A stretch of 64,000 nt of DNA from CAYMSO01 sp964393185 (GCA_964393185.1 CAYMSO010000001.1:1-64000), one strand, 5' to 3'. Shown: positions 36,639 through 46,687, counted from the stretch's first letter. Notes: generated by a model from the sequence alone, not told the origin. Made by a program: numbers and translations.

Positions 36639-36643
36639 ATAAT
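36639..36643 (+). promoter_or_regulatory. -10 box before the OGG-type glycosylase gene
   Basis: TATAAT (36638-36643) is followed by only 5 nt and then GTG at 36649. Transcription would start at or next to the GTG, giving a leaderless mRNA. Confidence 0.55.
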
Positions 36644-36648
36644 AATTT

Positions 36649-37488
36649 GTGAATCAAATAAATATCTCAGACTATAACTTAAAATTAACACTTCTGAGTG
36701 GACAAACATTTTCTTGGTCGTTTGATCCTACCACTAATTTATTTGAAGGTTTTACTCAAGATAAATACATTCTTCTTAAACAAGATGGCGATAAATTATT
36801 CTGGCAAACCTATCCACAAAAAGATGACTTTGAATATATAAAAAAATATTTAAGACTAGATGTAGATTTTTCTGAGATTAAAAAAGCAATTTCGGTAGAT
36901 AATCATATAAAAAATGCTTTGCAGCATTATCCCAATTTACGTTTACTGCAACAAGATTTTGAATTAACTTTGCTTTCTTTTATACTTTCTCAGCACAAGA
37001 ATATTAAAGCAATACAGAAATGCTTTGATTTGTTAAGATACAAATTTGGTACAAAGCTAAATATTAATAACAAACAAGTCTACTTATTCCCCAAAGCAGA
37101 ACAACTGATGTATGTCAAAGAAGAAGATTTAAAATCAGTTGGCATTGGATTTAGATATAAATATTTAAAAGATGCAGTTTGTAAATTAGTCGAGACCAAT
37201 TTAAAAGAAAGTATTAAGAGAGCCAACGAAGACAAAGCTAGAGAATTGCTCAAGCAAATTTATGGCGTTGGCGATAAAGTTGCTGATTGCGTATTAAGTT
37301 TTGCCCTAAAATTCGACACTGTTACACCAGTAGATGTGTGGGGACAACGAGTAATAACAAATCTTTACGCCGACAATTCAGCAAAGTCATATGCAGATCA
37401 ACGCAACTGGTTCAAAAACAAATTTGGACAATACTCTGCCTGGGCAGGGCAATATTTATTTGAATACGTAAGAAAGTTTCAAGTTTGA
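36649..37488 (+). CDS. ogg: 8-oxoguanine DNA glycosylase/lyase, OGG1 type
   Basis: 279-aa HhH-GPD glycosylase removing 8-oxoG. The N-terminal OGG domain has LLSGQTFSWSF. The hairpin GVGDKVADCVL holds catalytic Lys210, and TPVDVWGQRVI holds Asp229. The FILSQHKNIK helix is the usual FICSSNNNI-type segment. GTG start, 5 nt after a TATAAT. It complements the MutT-like Nudix and MutS in this window in handling oxidative and mismatch damage. Confidence 0.9.
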   Translation: MNQINISDYNLKLTLLSGQTFSWSFDPTTNLFEGFTQDKYILLKQDGDKLFWQTYPQKDDFEYIKKYLRLDVDFSEIKKAISVDNHIKNALQHYPNLRLLQQDFELTLLSFILSQHKNIKAIQKCFDLLRYKFGTKLNINNKQVYLFPKAEQLMYVKEEDLKSVGIGFRYKYLKDAVCKLVETNLKESIKRANEDKARELLKQIYGVGDKVADCVLSFALKFDTVTPVDVWGQRVITNLYADNSAKSYADQRNWFKNKFGQYSAWAGQYLFEYVRKFQV

Positions 37489-37512
37489 TTAAGTCAAGTC
37501 AACTTGACTTAA
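37489..37512. terminator. hairpin after the OGG-type gene
   Basis: TTAAGTCAAG and CTTGACTTAA form a perfect 10-bp stem with a TCAA loop directly after the TGA stop. An AT-rich run follows. Likely terminator, but with no clean U-tract. Confidence 0.55.
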
Positions 37513-37563
37513 CAAAATTATATCTTTAAGTTAAATTTCTTTAGCTTAATATTTATTAAATAA

Positions 37564-38274
37564 ATGAATCAACTACACTACATCCAACTTGCGATTCTAA
37601 AAAAATTACTTTTTTCGGAGGGACTAAAATTTTCTGAATTAAAACCTTTTGACTATATAGAAAATAATAAATTGGATTTCCATTTAGACAAAATAATTGC
37701 TGCTGGATTTGTTATAAAAGACAAAGATCTTTACAAGCTAACTTCTTCGGGTAAAGAATATGCAAACAGAATGACTACAGAGAAAACTCAAATTAAACTG
37801 CAGGGGAAGATTGGCTGTATTCAATGTTGTATCAAAACAACAGGACTAGAGCCAGAATTTTTAATCTACACTAGGCTAAAACATCCATTTTATGGCTCTC
37901 AAGGTTACGCTTCCGGTAAAGTAGATTACGGCGAAAAAACTGTTGAGTGTTCTCAAAGAGAACTTAAAGAAGAAACTAACTTAGAAGGCAAAGGTGAACT
38001 GTTTATGATTGAACATCACATTGTATACGATAAAAATTCTCACGAATTACTCGAAGATAAGTATTTTTATTTTCATAGATATATAAATCCTAAAGGCAAA
38101 CTTATTTGCAACAATGAAGGATTATTTGAGTGGGTAAAAGAATCTGCACTCGAAAAATACTTTGTCAAACCATTTGAAAGTGTAGAAAGATTAATGAAAA
38201 TTACTGCAAGAATAAAAGATATTGATCACCCGCTTACGTACGAGGAACACGAGCATTATGCAGATAATTTTTAA
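37564..38274 (+). CDS. Nudix hydrolase with N-terminal winged-helix domain
   Basis: 236-aa protein. Residues 1-70 look like a winged helix (ILKKLLFSEGLKFSEL, then DKIIAAGFVIK and LTSSGKEYA). The Nudix box follows with GKVDYGEKTVECSQRELKEE, keeping the REx2EE core. Such fusions are often regulators that sense a nucleotide sugar or derivative, or ADP-ribose-type hydrolases. Which applies is not visible. It is convergent with the next gene, with a 4-nt overlap. Confidence 0.82.
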   Translation: MNQLHYIQLAILKKLLFSEGLKFSELKPFDYIENNKLDFHLDKIIAAGFVIKDKDLYKLTSSGKEYANRMTTEKTQIKLQGKIGCIQCCIKTTGLEPEFLIYTRLKHPFYGSQGYASGKVDYGEKTVECSQRELKEETNLEGKGELFMIEHHIVYDKNSHELLEDKYFYFHRYINPKGKLICNNEGLFEWVKESALEKYFVKPFESVERLMKITARIKDIDHPLTYEEHEHYADNF

Positions 38275-39365
38275 TTTCTTTTTACAAGAACTTTTTGAGC
38301 ATGCTTCAGATCGTAGGTAATTTCAAATTTTTTTTGTAAATATCTAAAAAATTGAATAGTTGGATTGTAAGCAGGACAATCCTTAAAAAATCTTAAGCTT
38401 GGTCCAACTTGTGGTCGGTAAATTAATAAGCCGTTTTGTGCAAATTTTTGTTTTCTTATTTTAAGTATCCTTGTAAACTCATCGTAATCATTCCAACTTT
38501 GGAATAACTTTTCGCTTTCAGAATCATGAAGTCCAAAAATTAGAGAAGTTCTTAGGTTAAGTGTGTTTACAGTAGGTTCAAGCTCTGCCTGTATTACATC
38601 TACTTTGGGGAAGTAAAACTTCTCGCAACCATAGTCCATCTCAAAATAGCCAGAAACATGTAGACTAGCGTTCGCAAATTTTGCTACTAACTCCTCTAGC
38701 CATAGATCTTTGGTTATTATTTCAAAATTTCCATTATTAACATTCGCTATAAAGCTTTTAAATATTGAATGAGTAATATCTAGGAGTTCATGACGAACGC
38801 CTGCTACTACCGATTTTAATGCACTTAAGTAAGGATTATTATCTAGTTGTTCTAAAAAGCTCAAGCATAGTATTTTTTCTGATTCCAAATAATTCAAAAA
38901 CTCTTGTGCTTCCAGAAAATCTTTTTGTAAGTTTGCTTGTTTTATAGCAAGAGACAAGAAAAATGGATCAATAATTTCGTCCTTTGACTCCCAGTATAAG
39001 GCTCGTTGATTTACCTGACAAATAAATCCTGCTCTAGCTTTTTCGGAGATGTTAGGAACTCTAATAGTATGTCTGACAAAAGATCCTAAACTTGTAAAAA
39101 AATTACTAAGCCCAAAAGGAGAATAATTGCTAAAGTAACCACTTGCTAGCCTACATTGAGTGTAAGCTTCGGATATTTCTAGCAGTTTTTGTAAATCTTC
39201 TTGCCTAATACCATTAGAAGGACTTAAAGAGTTTCTATGTAGACTATGCACTATTGAACTGTCGAAAAGTGCTCGCCAATTCGCAACTCTACTGCTATTC
39301 TCAAGTTCAAATCTGGATTCCAAATCTATGTTTTCGTAATTAATTGGGCATTTATCCATAGTCAT
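38271..39365 (-). CDS. orphan soluble protein
   Basis: Not recognised. The 364-aa protein has no membrane segments and is helical in its first two-thirds, ending in an alpha/beta region (SLIFGLHDSESEKLFQSW). ATG start at 39365; a TGC-GATAAT box lies about 25 nt upstream on the minus strand. It is divergent from dnaE. Confidence 0.55.
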   Translation of the reverse strand: MTMDKCPINYENIDLESRFELENSSRVANWRALFDSSIVHSLHRNSLSPSNGIRQEDLQKLLEISEAYTQCRLASGYFSNYSPFGLSNFFTSLGSFVRHTIRVPNISEKARAGFICQVNQRALYWESKDEIIDPFFLSLAIKQANLQKDFLEAQEFLNYLESEKILCLSFLEQLDNNPYLSALKSVVAGVRHELLDITHSIFKSFIANVNNGNFEIITKDLWLEELVAKFANASLHVSGYFEMDYGCEKFYFPKVDVIQAELEPTVNTLNLRTSLIFGLHDSESEKLFQSWNDYDEFTRILKIRKQKFAQNGLLIYRPQVGPSLRFFKDCPAYNPTIQFFRYLQKKFEITYDLKHAQKVLVKRN

Positions 39366-39421
39366 CGCAATTAAACGACAGAATTATCGCAAAATATTAA
39401 ATCAAAAGTAAAATTTTATAC

Positions 39422-39451
39422 TATAATAATGACATTATCAGTCTTAAGACT
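39422..39451 (+). promoter_or_regulatory. -10 box and palindrome upstream of dnaE
   Basis: TATAAT (39422-39427) is followed 12 nt later by the perfect 12-bp palindrome AGTCTTAAGACT (39440-39451). The start codon lies a further 63 nt on, so dnaE would have a leader of about 80 nt, unlike many genes here. Confidence 0.4.
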
Positions 39452-39514
39452 ATTTAAATTAAAGTTGAGAAATTAACTCAAATTATTCATGATTTTTGTT
39501 TAATATTCTAAATT

Positions 39515-42500
39515 ATGTCCGATTTTGTTCACCTACATGTTCACACACAATACTCTCTGCTAGATGGGATGAACACAACTATAAAATTGTTCGAGAAGGT
39601 TAAAGAATCTGGCATGAAATCTGTAGCTATAACTGATCATGGAGTTCTTTATGGAGTTCCTGAATTTTGGAAATTCTCAAAAGACTTTGGTATCAAACCA
39701 ATCATTGGCTGCGAAATGTATCTTTCGCCGAGTTCTATGACTATTAAGCAGGAAATAGAAGGAATTAGGTATTATCATCTTTTACTATTAGCCAAGAATC
39801 TGGCTGGCTATAAAAACCTTGCCAAATTAGTAACGAAAAGTCACCTAGATGGAATGTATTATAAACCACGAGTAGATATAGAAACTCTGTCCAAACATTC
39901 TGAAGGGTTAATATGTACTTCTGCGTGCTTAGCTGGTCCAATTTCGAGACACATAGTTCGAGATGAGTTACCAAAAGCTGAAGAATGGCTAAAAAAACTT
40001 CATTCAATCTTTAAAGAAGATTTTTATTTAGAGATCCAGAGAAACGGTCTTATTTGTGAAGATAAAATAAAAGACGACCTTATAAATAAATTGCCATTAG
40101 ATGAACAAGAAGAACAGCTAGACCTTCTTAAGCAACAGATTAAAGTAAACAAGCAATTATATAAATTTTCTGATCAATATAAAATTCCTATAATTACTAC
40201 CACAGACGCTCACTATCTTAATGAGCAGGATAAGGAGGTTCAAAAAATACTTTTTTGTATAAAGGATGGTACAAATGTGAATGATCCTAATACAAGAAAA
40301 GGATACATAGAAACTTATATAAAAACTCCCGAAGAACTCAAAACTATATTTTCAGACATGCCTGAAGCTTTGGAGAATACATTAAAAATAGACGAAAAGA
40401 TTGAAAACTATTCCATAAAATTTGAAAGAGTCCAGCCGAAGTATTGGAACTTACCAAAAGGAACAACCGCCAAAGATGAGCTAAGAAGACAGACATACGA
40501 AGGATCAAAAGATAAATACGGCAAAATGACTAAAGAACTTCAAGAACGTATTGATTACGAACTTATGGTTATAGATAAAATGGGCTATAACGATTATTTC
40601 CTGGTAGTGGGAGATTTGATGCAGTTTGCCCGTAAAAGCGGAATTGTTATAGGGGTAAGAGGATCTGCTGCTGGTTCAGTAGTAGCTTATTGTTTGGGAA
40701 TTACAAACGTAGAGCCAATTAAATGGGAGCTATACTTTGAAAGATTTTTAAACTTAGAAAGAGCTTCGCCTCCAGATATTGATATGGATATTCAAGACGA
40801 TAGAAGAGACGAAATTATAAAATACGCAAAAGAAAAGTATGGAGAAAAAAATGTAGGTGCAATTATTACATTTGGAAAAATGGCAACAAAAGCAGCCATT
40901 AGAGACGTCGCCAGAGTTATGGGAATAGATCTAAGCACCGCAGATAAATTATCAAAAAAAGTAACTGTTCTTTTTGGGAAACCATTCAAATTTGATCAGA
41001 TGATGGAAACCGATCCGGAATTTAAACAAATGGTTGACTCTGATCCTCAACTGCAAAAGCTTGGCGAAGCTGTCAAAAAAATAGAGGGTCTTAATAGACA
41101 CTCTGGAGTTCATGCTGCCGGATACCTAATCACACCAGAGCCAATGGATGAATATATGGCTTTTCAGAGAGATACAAAAGAGCCTGAAAGTTATGTGACA
41201 CAAATGGATGGCAATTGGATAGACAAGCTTGATTTTATGAAATTTGATTTTCTAGGTTTAAGAACACTCACAATAATTAAAAACGCCCTTGAGTACATTA
41301 AAAAGATAAATGGCGTAGATATAGATTTGCAAAAACTTGCTCAAGACGATCAAAAAACATTCGAACTATTTTCTAGAGGAGAAACAGTTGGTGTGTTTCA
41401 ATTTGAATCGCCACCAATGCAACAATACTTAAAAGAGTTGCAACCGCACGATATAGAAGATATTTGCTTTCTTGCAGCTGCCTATCGTCCTGGACCAATG
41501 AAATTTATTCCTGACTATATCAAATGCAAGCATAGTGAAAAAGATGCAGAATATTTAATTCCCGAGCTAGAACCTGTGCTCCAAAAAACATTTGGATTTC
41601 CAATATATCAGGAGCAGTTACTAGCAATATGTATGCAATTTGGAGGGTTCAGCCTTGGAGAAGGTGATGTCATTCGTAATGCTTTAAAAAAGAAGCAACT
41701 AGATATTCTTCAAACGAAAGAGCCTGATTTTGTTAAATACTTTAAAGAAAACTATCCTCAACATGGAGAAAGTAAAGCAAAAGAACTTTGGTCACAATTA
41801 AAGCCATTTTCTGACTACGGATTTAACAAAGCCCATTCCGCAAGTTATGCAGTTGTTGCTTATTGGTGCGCGTATCTTAAAGCGCACTATCCGCTCGAAT
41901 TCATAACTGCTCTTATGCATTCAGATCTAGAGAATCTGGATCGGGTAGTTGTGGATATAAAAGAAGCTAGAAGAATGGGGTATCAAATTCTTCCACCTAG
42001 TGTGAATAAATCAGATGTATATTTTACGCCAGAGAACGAAACAGGTATCAGATTTGGCCTCGGGGCAATTAAAAATGTAGGAGCTAAAGCTTGCGAACAA
42101 ATAATCGCAGAAAGAAAAAAGAACGGTGAATTTAGAAACTTTGACGAGCTAGTAAATCGTGTAGGAACAAAAAATCTGAACAAAAAATCGCTTGAATGCC
42201 TTATTATGGCTGGCGCTATGGATGAATTCGGTGACCGAAATGCCTTACTCAAAATTATTCCTGAAGTTGTAGAAAAAGCAAGCAAACAAGAAAAGGCCGA
42301 GGCTTTAGGTCAATCAGGCTTATTTAGTATTATGGAAGAGCATGATGGGATTAAAAGAATTGACGCAACTCTTTTTCCTGCCTACGAGCCCTGTACTGAA
42401 AAACAAAGAATGGAATGGGAAAAGGAGTTAATGGGTCTTTATATTTCTATTCATCCGCTAGAAAAATATATTTGGACTGGAGTTATACCTGGTACAGTCT

Positions 42501-42997
42501 ACACCGACCAAGTAGAACATCTAAGCCATCAATCTCAAATAAAAATAGTAGGAATGCTTGGTAACATTAAGTTAACTCTTACAAAGAAAGATCAAAGCAA
42601 AATGGCAATTGCACGAGTGGAAGATATGCATGGTAATTGTGATGCGGTAATTTTCCCAAAGGCCTACGAAAAGCTTTCCAAAATGAATTTAATTGAAGAT
42701 GGAAGACCCTTTTTAATAAGTGGAACTATCAACGAACGAGATGATCGCAAATCCTTAATTATAGATAATATAGAGCCTGCAAACATACTTATTAAACCAA
42801 AAAAAATCAAGATAGATATTAGAGGCATAGATTCTATGGATCAACTTAATCGAATTAAAGACTGCTTCGCCAAAGGTGGAGAGGTAGAAGTTGAAGTTAT
42901 CTATGGTGGCAATGGAACCAGAAAAAGTATTATCAAAAATGTGAATATAGATCTAGAAGAAAATGTCTTAATACTGCAAAAGTATATAGTGCCTTAA
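39515..42997 (+). CDS. dnaE: DNA polymerase III alpha subunit
   Basis: 1,160-aa replicative polymerase. The N-terminal PHP domain starts with HLHVH (6-10) and YSLLDG. The catalytic Asp pair lies in PDIDMDI (about 420-426). GVRGSAAGSVVAYCLG, the GVFQFES and AAYRPGP motifs, the fingers (YQEQLLAI), the helix-hairpin-helix (FNKAHSASYA) and a C-terminal OB fold follow. Length matches the DnaE1 type, without a proofreading exonuclease insertion. Confidence 0.97.
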   Translation: MSDFVHLHVHTQYSLLDGMNTTIKLFEKVKESGMKSVAITDHGVLYGVPEFWKFSKDFGIKPIIGCEMYLSPSSMTIKQEIEGIRYYHLLLLAKNLAGYKNLAKLVTKSHLDGMYYKPRVDIETLSKHSEGLICTSACLAGPISRHIVRDELPKAEEWLKKLHSIFKEDFYLEIQRNGLICEDKIKDDLINKLPLDEQEEQLDLLKQQIKVNKQLYKFSDQYKIPIITTTDAHYLNEQDKEVQKILFCIKDGTNVNDPNTRKGYIETYIKTPEELKTIFSDMPEALENTLKIDEKIENYSIKFERVQPKYWNLPKGTTAKDELRRQTYEGSKDKYGKMTKELQERIDYELMVIDKMGYNDYFLVVGDLMQFARKSGIVIGVRGSAAGSVVAYCLGITNVEPIKWELYFERFLNLERASPPDIDMDIQDDRRDEIIKYAKEKYGEKNVGAIITFGKMATKAAIRDVARVMGIDLSTADKLSKKVTVLFGKPFKFDQMMETDPEFKQMVDSDPQLQKLGEAVKKIEGLNRHSGVHAAGYLITPEPMDEYMAFQRDTKEPESYVTQMDGNWIDKLDFMKFDFLGLRTLTIIKNALEYIKKINGVDIDLQKLAQDDQKTFELFSRGETVGVFQFESPPMQQYLKELQPHDIEDICFLAAAYRPGPMKFIPDYIKCKHSEKDAEYLIPELEPVLQKTFGFPIYQEQLLAICMQFGGFSLGEGDVIRNALKKKQLDILQTKEPDFVKYFKENYPQHGESKAKELWSQLKPFSDYGFNKAHSASYAVVAYWCAYLKAHYPLEFITALMHSDLENLDRVVVDIKEARRMGYQILPPSVNKSDVYFTPENETGIRFGLGAIKNVGAKACEQIIAERKKNGEFRNFDELVNRVGTKNLNKKSLECLIMAGAMDEFGDRNALLKIIPEVVEKASKQEKAEALGQSGLFSIMEEHDGIKRIDATLFPAYEPCTEKQRMEWEKELMGLYISIHPLEKYIWTGVIPGTVYTDQVEHLSHQSQIKIVGMLGNIKLTLTKKDQSKMAIARVEDMHGNCDAVIFPKAYEKLSKMNLIEDGRPFLISGTINERDDRKSLIIDNIEPANILIKPKKIKIDIRGIDSMDQLNRIKDCFAKGGEVEVEVIYGGNGTRKSIIKNVNIDLEENVLILQKYIVP

Positions 42998-43030
42998 ACT
43001 GACTTTACTAGATTAGTAAATACAAGCTAT

Positions 43031-44632
43031 ATGAATGACCCGACTTATACTTTCCCTGCAAGTGAATATAATTCTCGTTTAGATCAACCTTCAATTAAAA
43101 ATTTAACAACTGAAGAAGAAATTAAAAAAGCATATAGAGATTTACGAGTCGCTGAAGCAGCAGGAGTGTTAGCCATAGACGAATTTATCAAAACTGGTTT
43201 TTGCCTTATAGCTAGAAATTTTGATCTACAGTCGGGCGAATCATCTTTAGAATTCCTGGAAAGTTTATTCAAATCAAATGAATATAAAAACTTATTTAAT
43301 CAAGGCTATGAATACTCAAATCAATCTACAGCTAGCATGCCATCTAAAGTTAAATTAATGCATGCAGCCTTCAATAAAATTGATCGAAAACCCATATACC
43401 CTGTCTTTGCAAGAAACATATTTGGAGATAATAATATGATGGAGGCAAAAGTAAGTTGGAAAATACTAGAGGATGATTTAAAAAATGCAGGAATTTTGAA
43501 CGAAAACAATTTTTTAGTCGAAGAAAATAATCAATTAGCTGCATTAGTTTTCCTTACTAGATTATCGGGTCAGGCGTATAGCCATCTACATTTAGAACTC
43601 GAAAAATTTTTTGATCCAAATACTAAAATTTTTCCACCAACTAGGAATGAAGAATTTTGGAAACATAAATTACTTGGCAATAAAGATAAACCTGGGATTG
43701 CATTTTATCTGGGCTACATAAAACTAATTAATGAGCAAATCAAAACAATCCTAGATAATGAATTTCCCGAAGCCCAAAGTGAACTGAGAGGAGCTGTGAA
43801 TATAGCTTTCTATGCTAGTATCGATACCGAGAGCGCAAAAACAGAAACAAAAACATTTAGACAAAATTTTCTAAAAGCACTTACACTAAAAAGGACAGAT
43901 CTAGCTATTTTGTATGCTAGATGCTACTTAGTTCGAAACTCGGAAAATGTAAAACCTAGAGTTTTTGATTCACTTGGTATTAATACAGATAATTTTGATT
44001 ATTTTCATCAGTTAAGTAGAAGCCTCCAAGCTTTATACGATAAAAGTATAGCCGAAGCAGTAAAACGAGAAACGCAGAGATATTTGGACAATACCGAGGT
44101 TAACAGACTAAATAGCGTAATAGAACAATATAGGCAAAAACAGCCTTTTTTTAGACATATACCAGATGGGGATTCATTAAAGAAGTCTATAGAAATAATT
44201 TTATTTTTAGACAGTACCCTGCAACGAATTCCCATTTTTTATTGGGAATTTGAAGAAATAGGCCAACATCAGCTACCAAATTATAAAATGCAAAAGTGCT
44301 TAGTTTCTATGATAAGGTATCAGGCTTTAAAGATTAATAGTAATGTAGTTGATGATATTTGCAGAAAAGGTACTCTAAGTCGTTTTGATCCAGATGAAAC
44401 GTCTTACACTTTTCCAATTTTTAACATGTCAGAGGGTCTAGTACTACCAACAGAAATTAAAATACTTCTAGAGCGAACCTATAGAATTCAAGACCTTAAA
44501 CTAGAAAGTCCAATACTTGTTGCTCAAAATCCTGGAGAATACGCACTATCTTTAAATAAAAGCCAATTAAAAGCATTGCAAAGGAAGTTTGATTTTTTGG
44601 ATCCTTCGGTATTCTTTACGCAAGAAGAATAA
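43031..44632 (+). CDS. orphan soluble protein
   Basis: Not recognised. The 533-aa protein has no signal peptide or membrane helix and is largely helical, with scattered charged segments. A 7-bp hairpin (TTTACTA-GAT-TAGTAAA, 43004-43020) lies between dnaE and its ATG. It is convergent with rel, their stops 3 bp apart. A role near replication is suggested only by its neighbour dnaE. Confidence 0.6.
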   Translation: MNDPTYTFPASEYNSRLDQPSIKNLTTEEEIKKAYRDLRVAEAAGVLAIDEFIKTGFCLIARNFDLQSGESSLEFLESLFKSNEYKNLFNQGYEYSNQSTASMPSKVKLMHAAFNKIDRKPIYPVFARNIFGDNNMMEAKVSWKILEDDLKNAGILNENNFLVEENNQLAALVFLTRLSGQAYSHLHLELEKFFDPNTKIFPPTRNEEFWKHKLLGNKDKPGIAFYLGYIKLINEQIKTILDNEFPEAQSELRGAVNIAFYASIDTESAKTETKTFRQNFLKALTLKRTDLAILYARCYLVRNSENVKPRVFDSLGINTDNFDYFHQLSRSLQALYDKSIAEAVKRETQRYLDNTEVNRLNSVIEQYRQKQPFFRHIPDGDSLKKSIEIILFLDSTLQRIPIFYWEFEEIGQHQLPNYKMQKCLVSMIRYQALKINSNVVDDICRKGTLSRFDPDETSYTFPIFNMSEGLVLPTEIKILLERTYRIQDLKLESPILVAQNPGEYALSLNKSQLKALQRKFDFLDPSVFFTQEE

Positions 44633-44635
44633 TCT

Positions 44636-46096
44636 TTACCTAAACCATCTTCTTATTCTAGACTTAGTATATTCAGACGAACAATTTTTGACCCAATCAG
44701 CAGATACATTAGGTTTTTTCGAAGTAAGTATTTCCACAATATCACCTGTTTTTAATCTAAAATTCATGCTTTTCATCTCGCCATTAACCAATGCACCTTG
44801 GTATCTGTAGCCTATATCTGTATGAATTCTGAAAGCAAAATCTAGTGGTGTTGCATCTTTACACAATTGGATAACAAGACCTTTGGGTGTAAACACAAAA
44901 ATGCTTTCTTTGAATGCCATGACTTTAAAGTCTTCCTTCGACAACACATTTTTTTGTTTCCATCCAACTAAATCCTTCGTCCAGGTAAAAGATCCTTTGC
45001 TTTTAGACTCACCCATTAACTTGTATGCAATATGTGAAGCAGGTCCAAATTCATTATATTCGTGCATTGCTGTTGTTCTAATCTGCACTTCTACAAACGT
45101 ATCTTCAAATTCCAAAATTGTATGTATTGATTTATAACCATTTTCTTTTGGATTTGAAATGTAATCTCTAAAATCGTCTTTAGAATACTTAAGTTTTGAA
45201 TGCAAAAGTCCTAAGCCAATGTAGCACTTCTCTACATTATCTACTATAATTCTAAAGGCCAAAGCATCCTTTAGATCTTTAAATTCATATTGCTCTAAAT
45301 CTTTTCCTTTTAAATATTTATTTTTGATTTTCTTGTATGCACTATAAATTCCTTTCTCTCTTCCATAAAAAGATTCATATTTAAACTTGTATTTCTTGAA
45401 GATTTCTTCCACATTCTCTATAAATTTGTCTACCAGCTCTTCCGATCCCTTGGTAAGGCTTTCCATTTTGCTTTTAAGAATTTCGTATTCTTTAGGATGC
45501 AAGATTCTAAAAGATGTGTCTTCGAGCTTTCTTTGTATGGAACCTAAACCAAGATAACTTGCTATAGGTGCATAAATATTAAGTATTTTTTTTGCAGCTT
45601 TTTGTTGAATAGATTCTTCTAGCTGGTCGATGTGTTGAATATTGTGCAGTTTTTCTGCAAGTCGAATGATTATAATTCTAATATCTTCCGAAGATTTAAA
45701 GATCAAGTTTTTGAATTCTTCTAGATTCTTGTCTTCTTCTTTAAAATTTTTGGATAAATTTCTAATATCGCTTAAACCGCTTACAATATATGCAATCTCT
45801 GTACCAAATTTAGCATCTATTTCGTCTATAGAAATTTCTGCTTTGTCTATTACATCGTGCAGCAAAGCTGCGCAGACAGACACTGTATCTAATTTTAGAT
45901 CAATAATATATTTGGCTACTGTTAATAAATGATGTTCTACAGGGCTTCCAGAAAGTCGAATTTGTCCTAAATGCTTTGTTGCTGCATACTCGTAAGCAGA
46001 TCTTATTAATTCAAGGTCGTAGTCAATTTCGCTGTTAAGCAAAACATCTAAAAGTTCTTTGAAGGAAGTTACGTCTTTTGATTCAAAGTGTTTCAT
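44636..46096 (-). CDS. rel: Rel/SpoT-type (p)ppGpp synthetase with altered hydrolase domain
   Basis: 486-aa protein with HD domain, synthetase domain and TGS domain. It ends right after TGS and lacks the usual helical/RIS/ACT region. The synthetase keeps YGREKGIYSAYKKI, FRDYISNPKENGYKSIH and VEVQIRTTAMH. The HD part keeps Arg47, His56, His80-Asp81 and Asn152. However, the ED motif reads Asp84-Lys85 and the conserved Asp of ADRLHN is Glu148. Hydrolase activity is therefore doubtful, and it may act mainly as a synthetase. Confidence 0.88.
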   Translation of the reverse strand: MKHFESKDVTSFKELLDVLLNSEIDYDLELIRSAYEYAATKHLGQIRLSGSPVEHHLLTVAKYIIDLKLDTVSVCAALLHDVIDKAEISIDEIDAKFGTEIAYIVSGLSDIRNLSKNFKEEDKNLEEFKNLIFKSSEDIRIIIIRLAEKLHNIQHIDQLEESIQQKAAKKILNIYAPIASYLGLGSIQRKLEDTSFRILHPKEYEILKSKMESLTKGSEELVDKFIENVEEIFKKYKFKYESFYGREKGIYSAYKKIKNKYLKGKDLEQYEFKDLKDALAFRIIVDNVEKCYIGLGLLHSKLKYSKDDFRDYISNPKENGYKSIHTILEFEDTFVEVQIRTTAMHEYNEFGPASHIAYKLMGESKSKGSFTWTKDLVGWKQKNVLSKEDFKVMAFKESIFVFTPKGLVIQLCKDATPLDFAFRIHTDIGYRYQGALVNGEMKSMNFRLKTGDIVEILTSKKPNVSADWVKNCSSEYTKSRIRRWFR

Positions 46097-46231
46097 ATTT
46101 ATTTAGAATCAGCAAATATCGTTGCTAATGCGACAATTTTTACTAATTCCTTTATAATTATAGGAGATATTAGTAAGTTAATACAAACAATATTTAATAT
46201 TTATTCTAATATAAAAATATCAAAGTACACT

Positions 46232-46687
46232 ATGAAATATTTAAAAACCGTAAGATGTATAGTATTTTTTCAAGACAGAATTTTGATGTTAAAAAAATCT
46301 TTGGATTCAAATAACCCAGGTGCGTGGGAGTTTCCTGGTGGAAAGATAGAAAAAGATCTTGATTCGGAAGATTACTTGAGGGAATCTGCTGTTAGAGAAC
46401 TCAAGGAGGAGACTGGAATTAATATTGATCAATCTAATTTACACAGAATAGCAAACTCTCAAAAAATTACTTTTGAGTATAAAGGCAAAACTAAGGCTAG
46501 AGAGATATTTTATTTTAGTTTAATACTAAAAATCAAGCCAGCTGTAATTTTAAGTTCGCTACTAAATTCGTATGGTGAATCTGAAGATAAGCATGATGAT
46601 TTTGATTGGTTTACCAAAGACGAGTACAGAAAAATGGTTGGCGAAGGCACAGTTAGCCAGAATTCAATTATAGACTTAGATTCGTAA
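46232..46687 (+). CDS. MutT-like Nudix hydrolase
   Basis: 151 aa from the ATG at 46232. The Nudix box is WEFPGGKIEKD, an insertion, then AVRELKEETG with the full catalytic RExxEE. The GAWEFPGG context is that of MutT-type 8-oxo-dGTP hydrolases. The frame opens at 46088, but that extension overlaps the divergent rel start and looks non-coding (Ile/Asn rich). A possible weak hairpin with U-tract follows the stop (AGACA..TGTCT, TTTTT). Confidence 0.85.
   Translation: MKYLKTVRCIVFFQDRILMLKKSLDSNNPGAWEFPGGKIEKDLDSEDYLRESAVRELKEETGINIDQSNLHRIANSQKITFEYKGKTKAREIFYFSLILKIKPAVILSSLLNSYGESEDKHDDFDWFTKDEYRKMVGEGTVSQNSIIDLDS

Noticed and set aside
46088..46231. N-terminal extension of the MutT-like Nudix gene
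   Set aside because: It overlaps the rel start and lacks family similarity; the ATG at 46232 fits the Nudix N-terminus.
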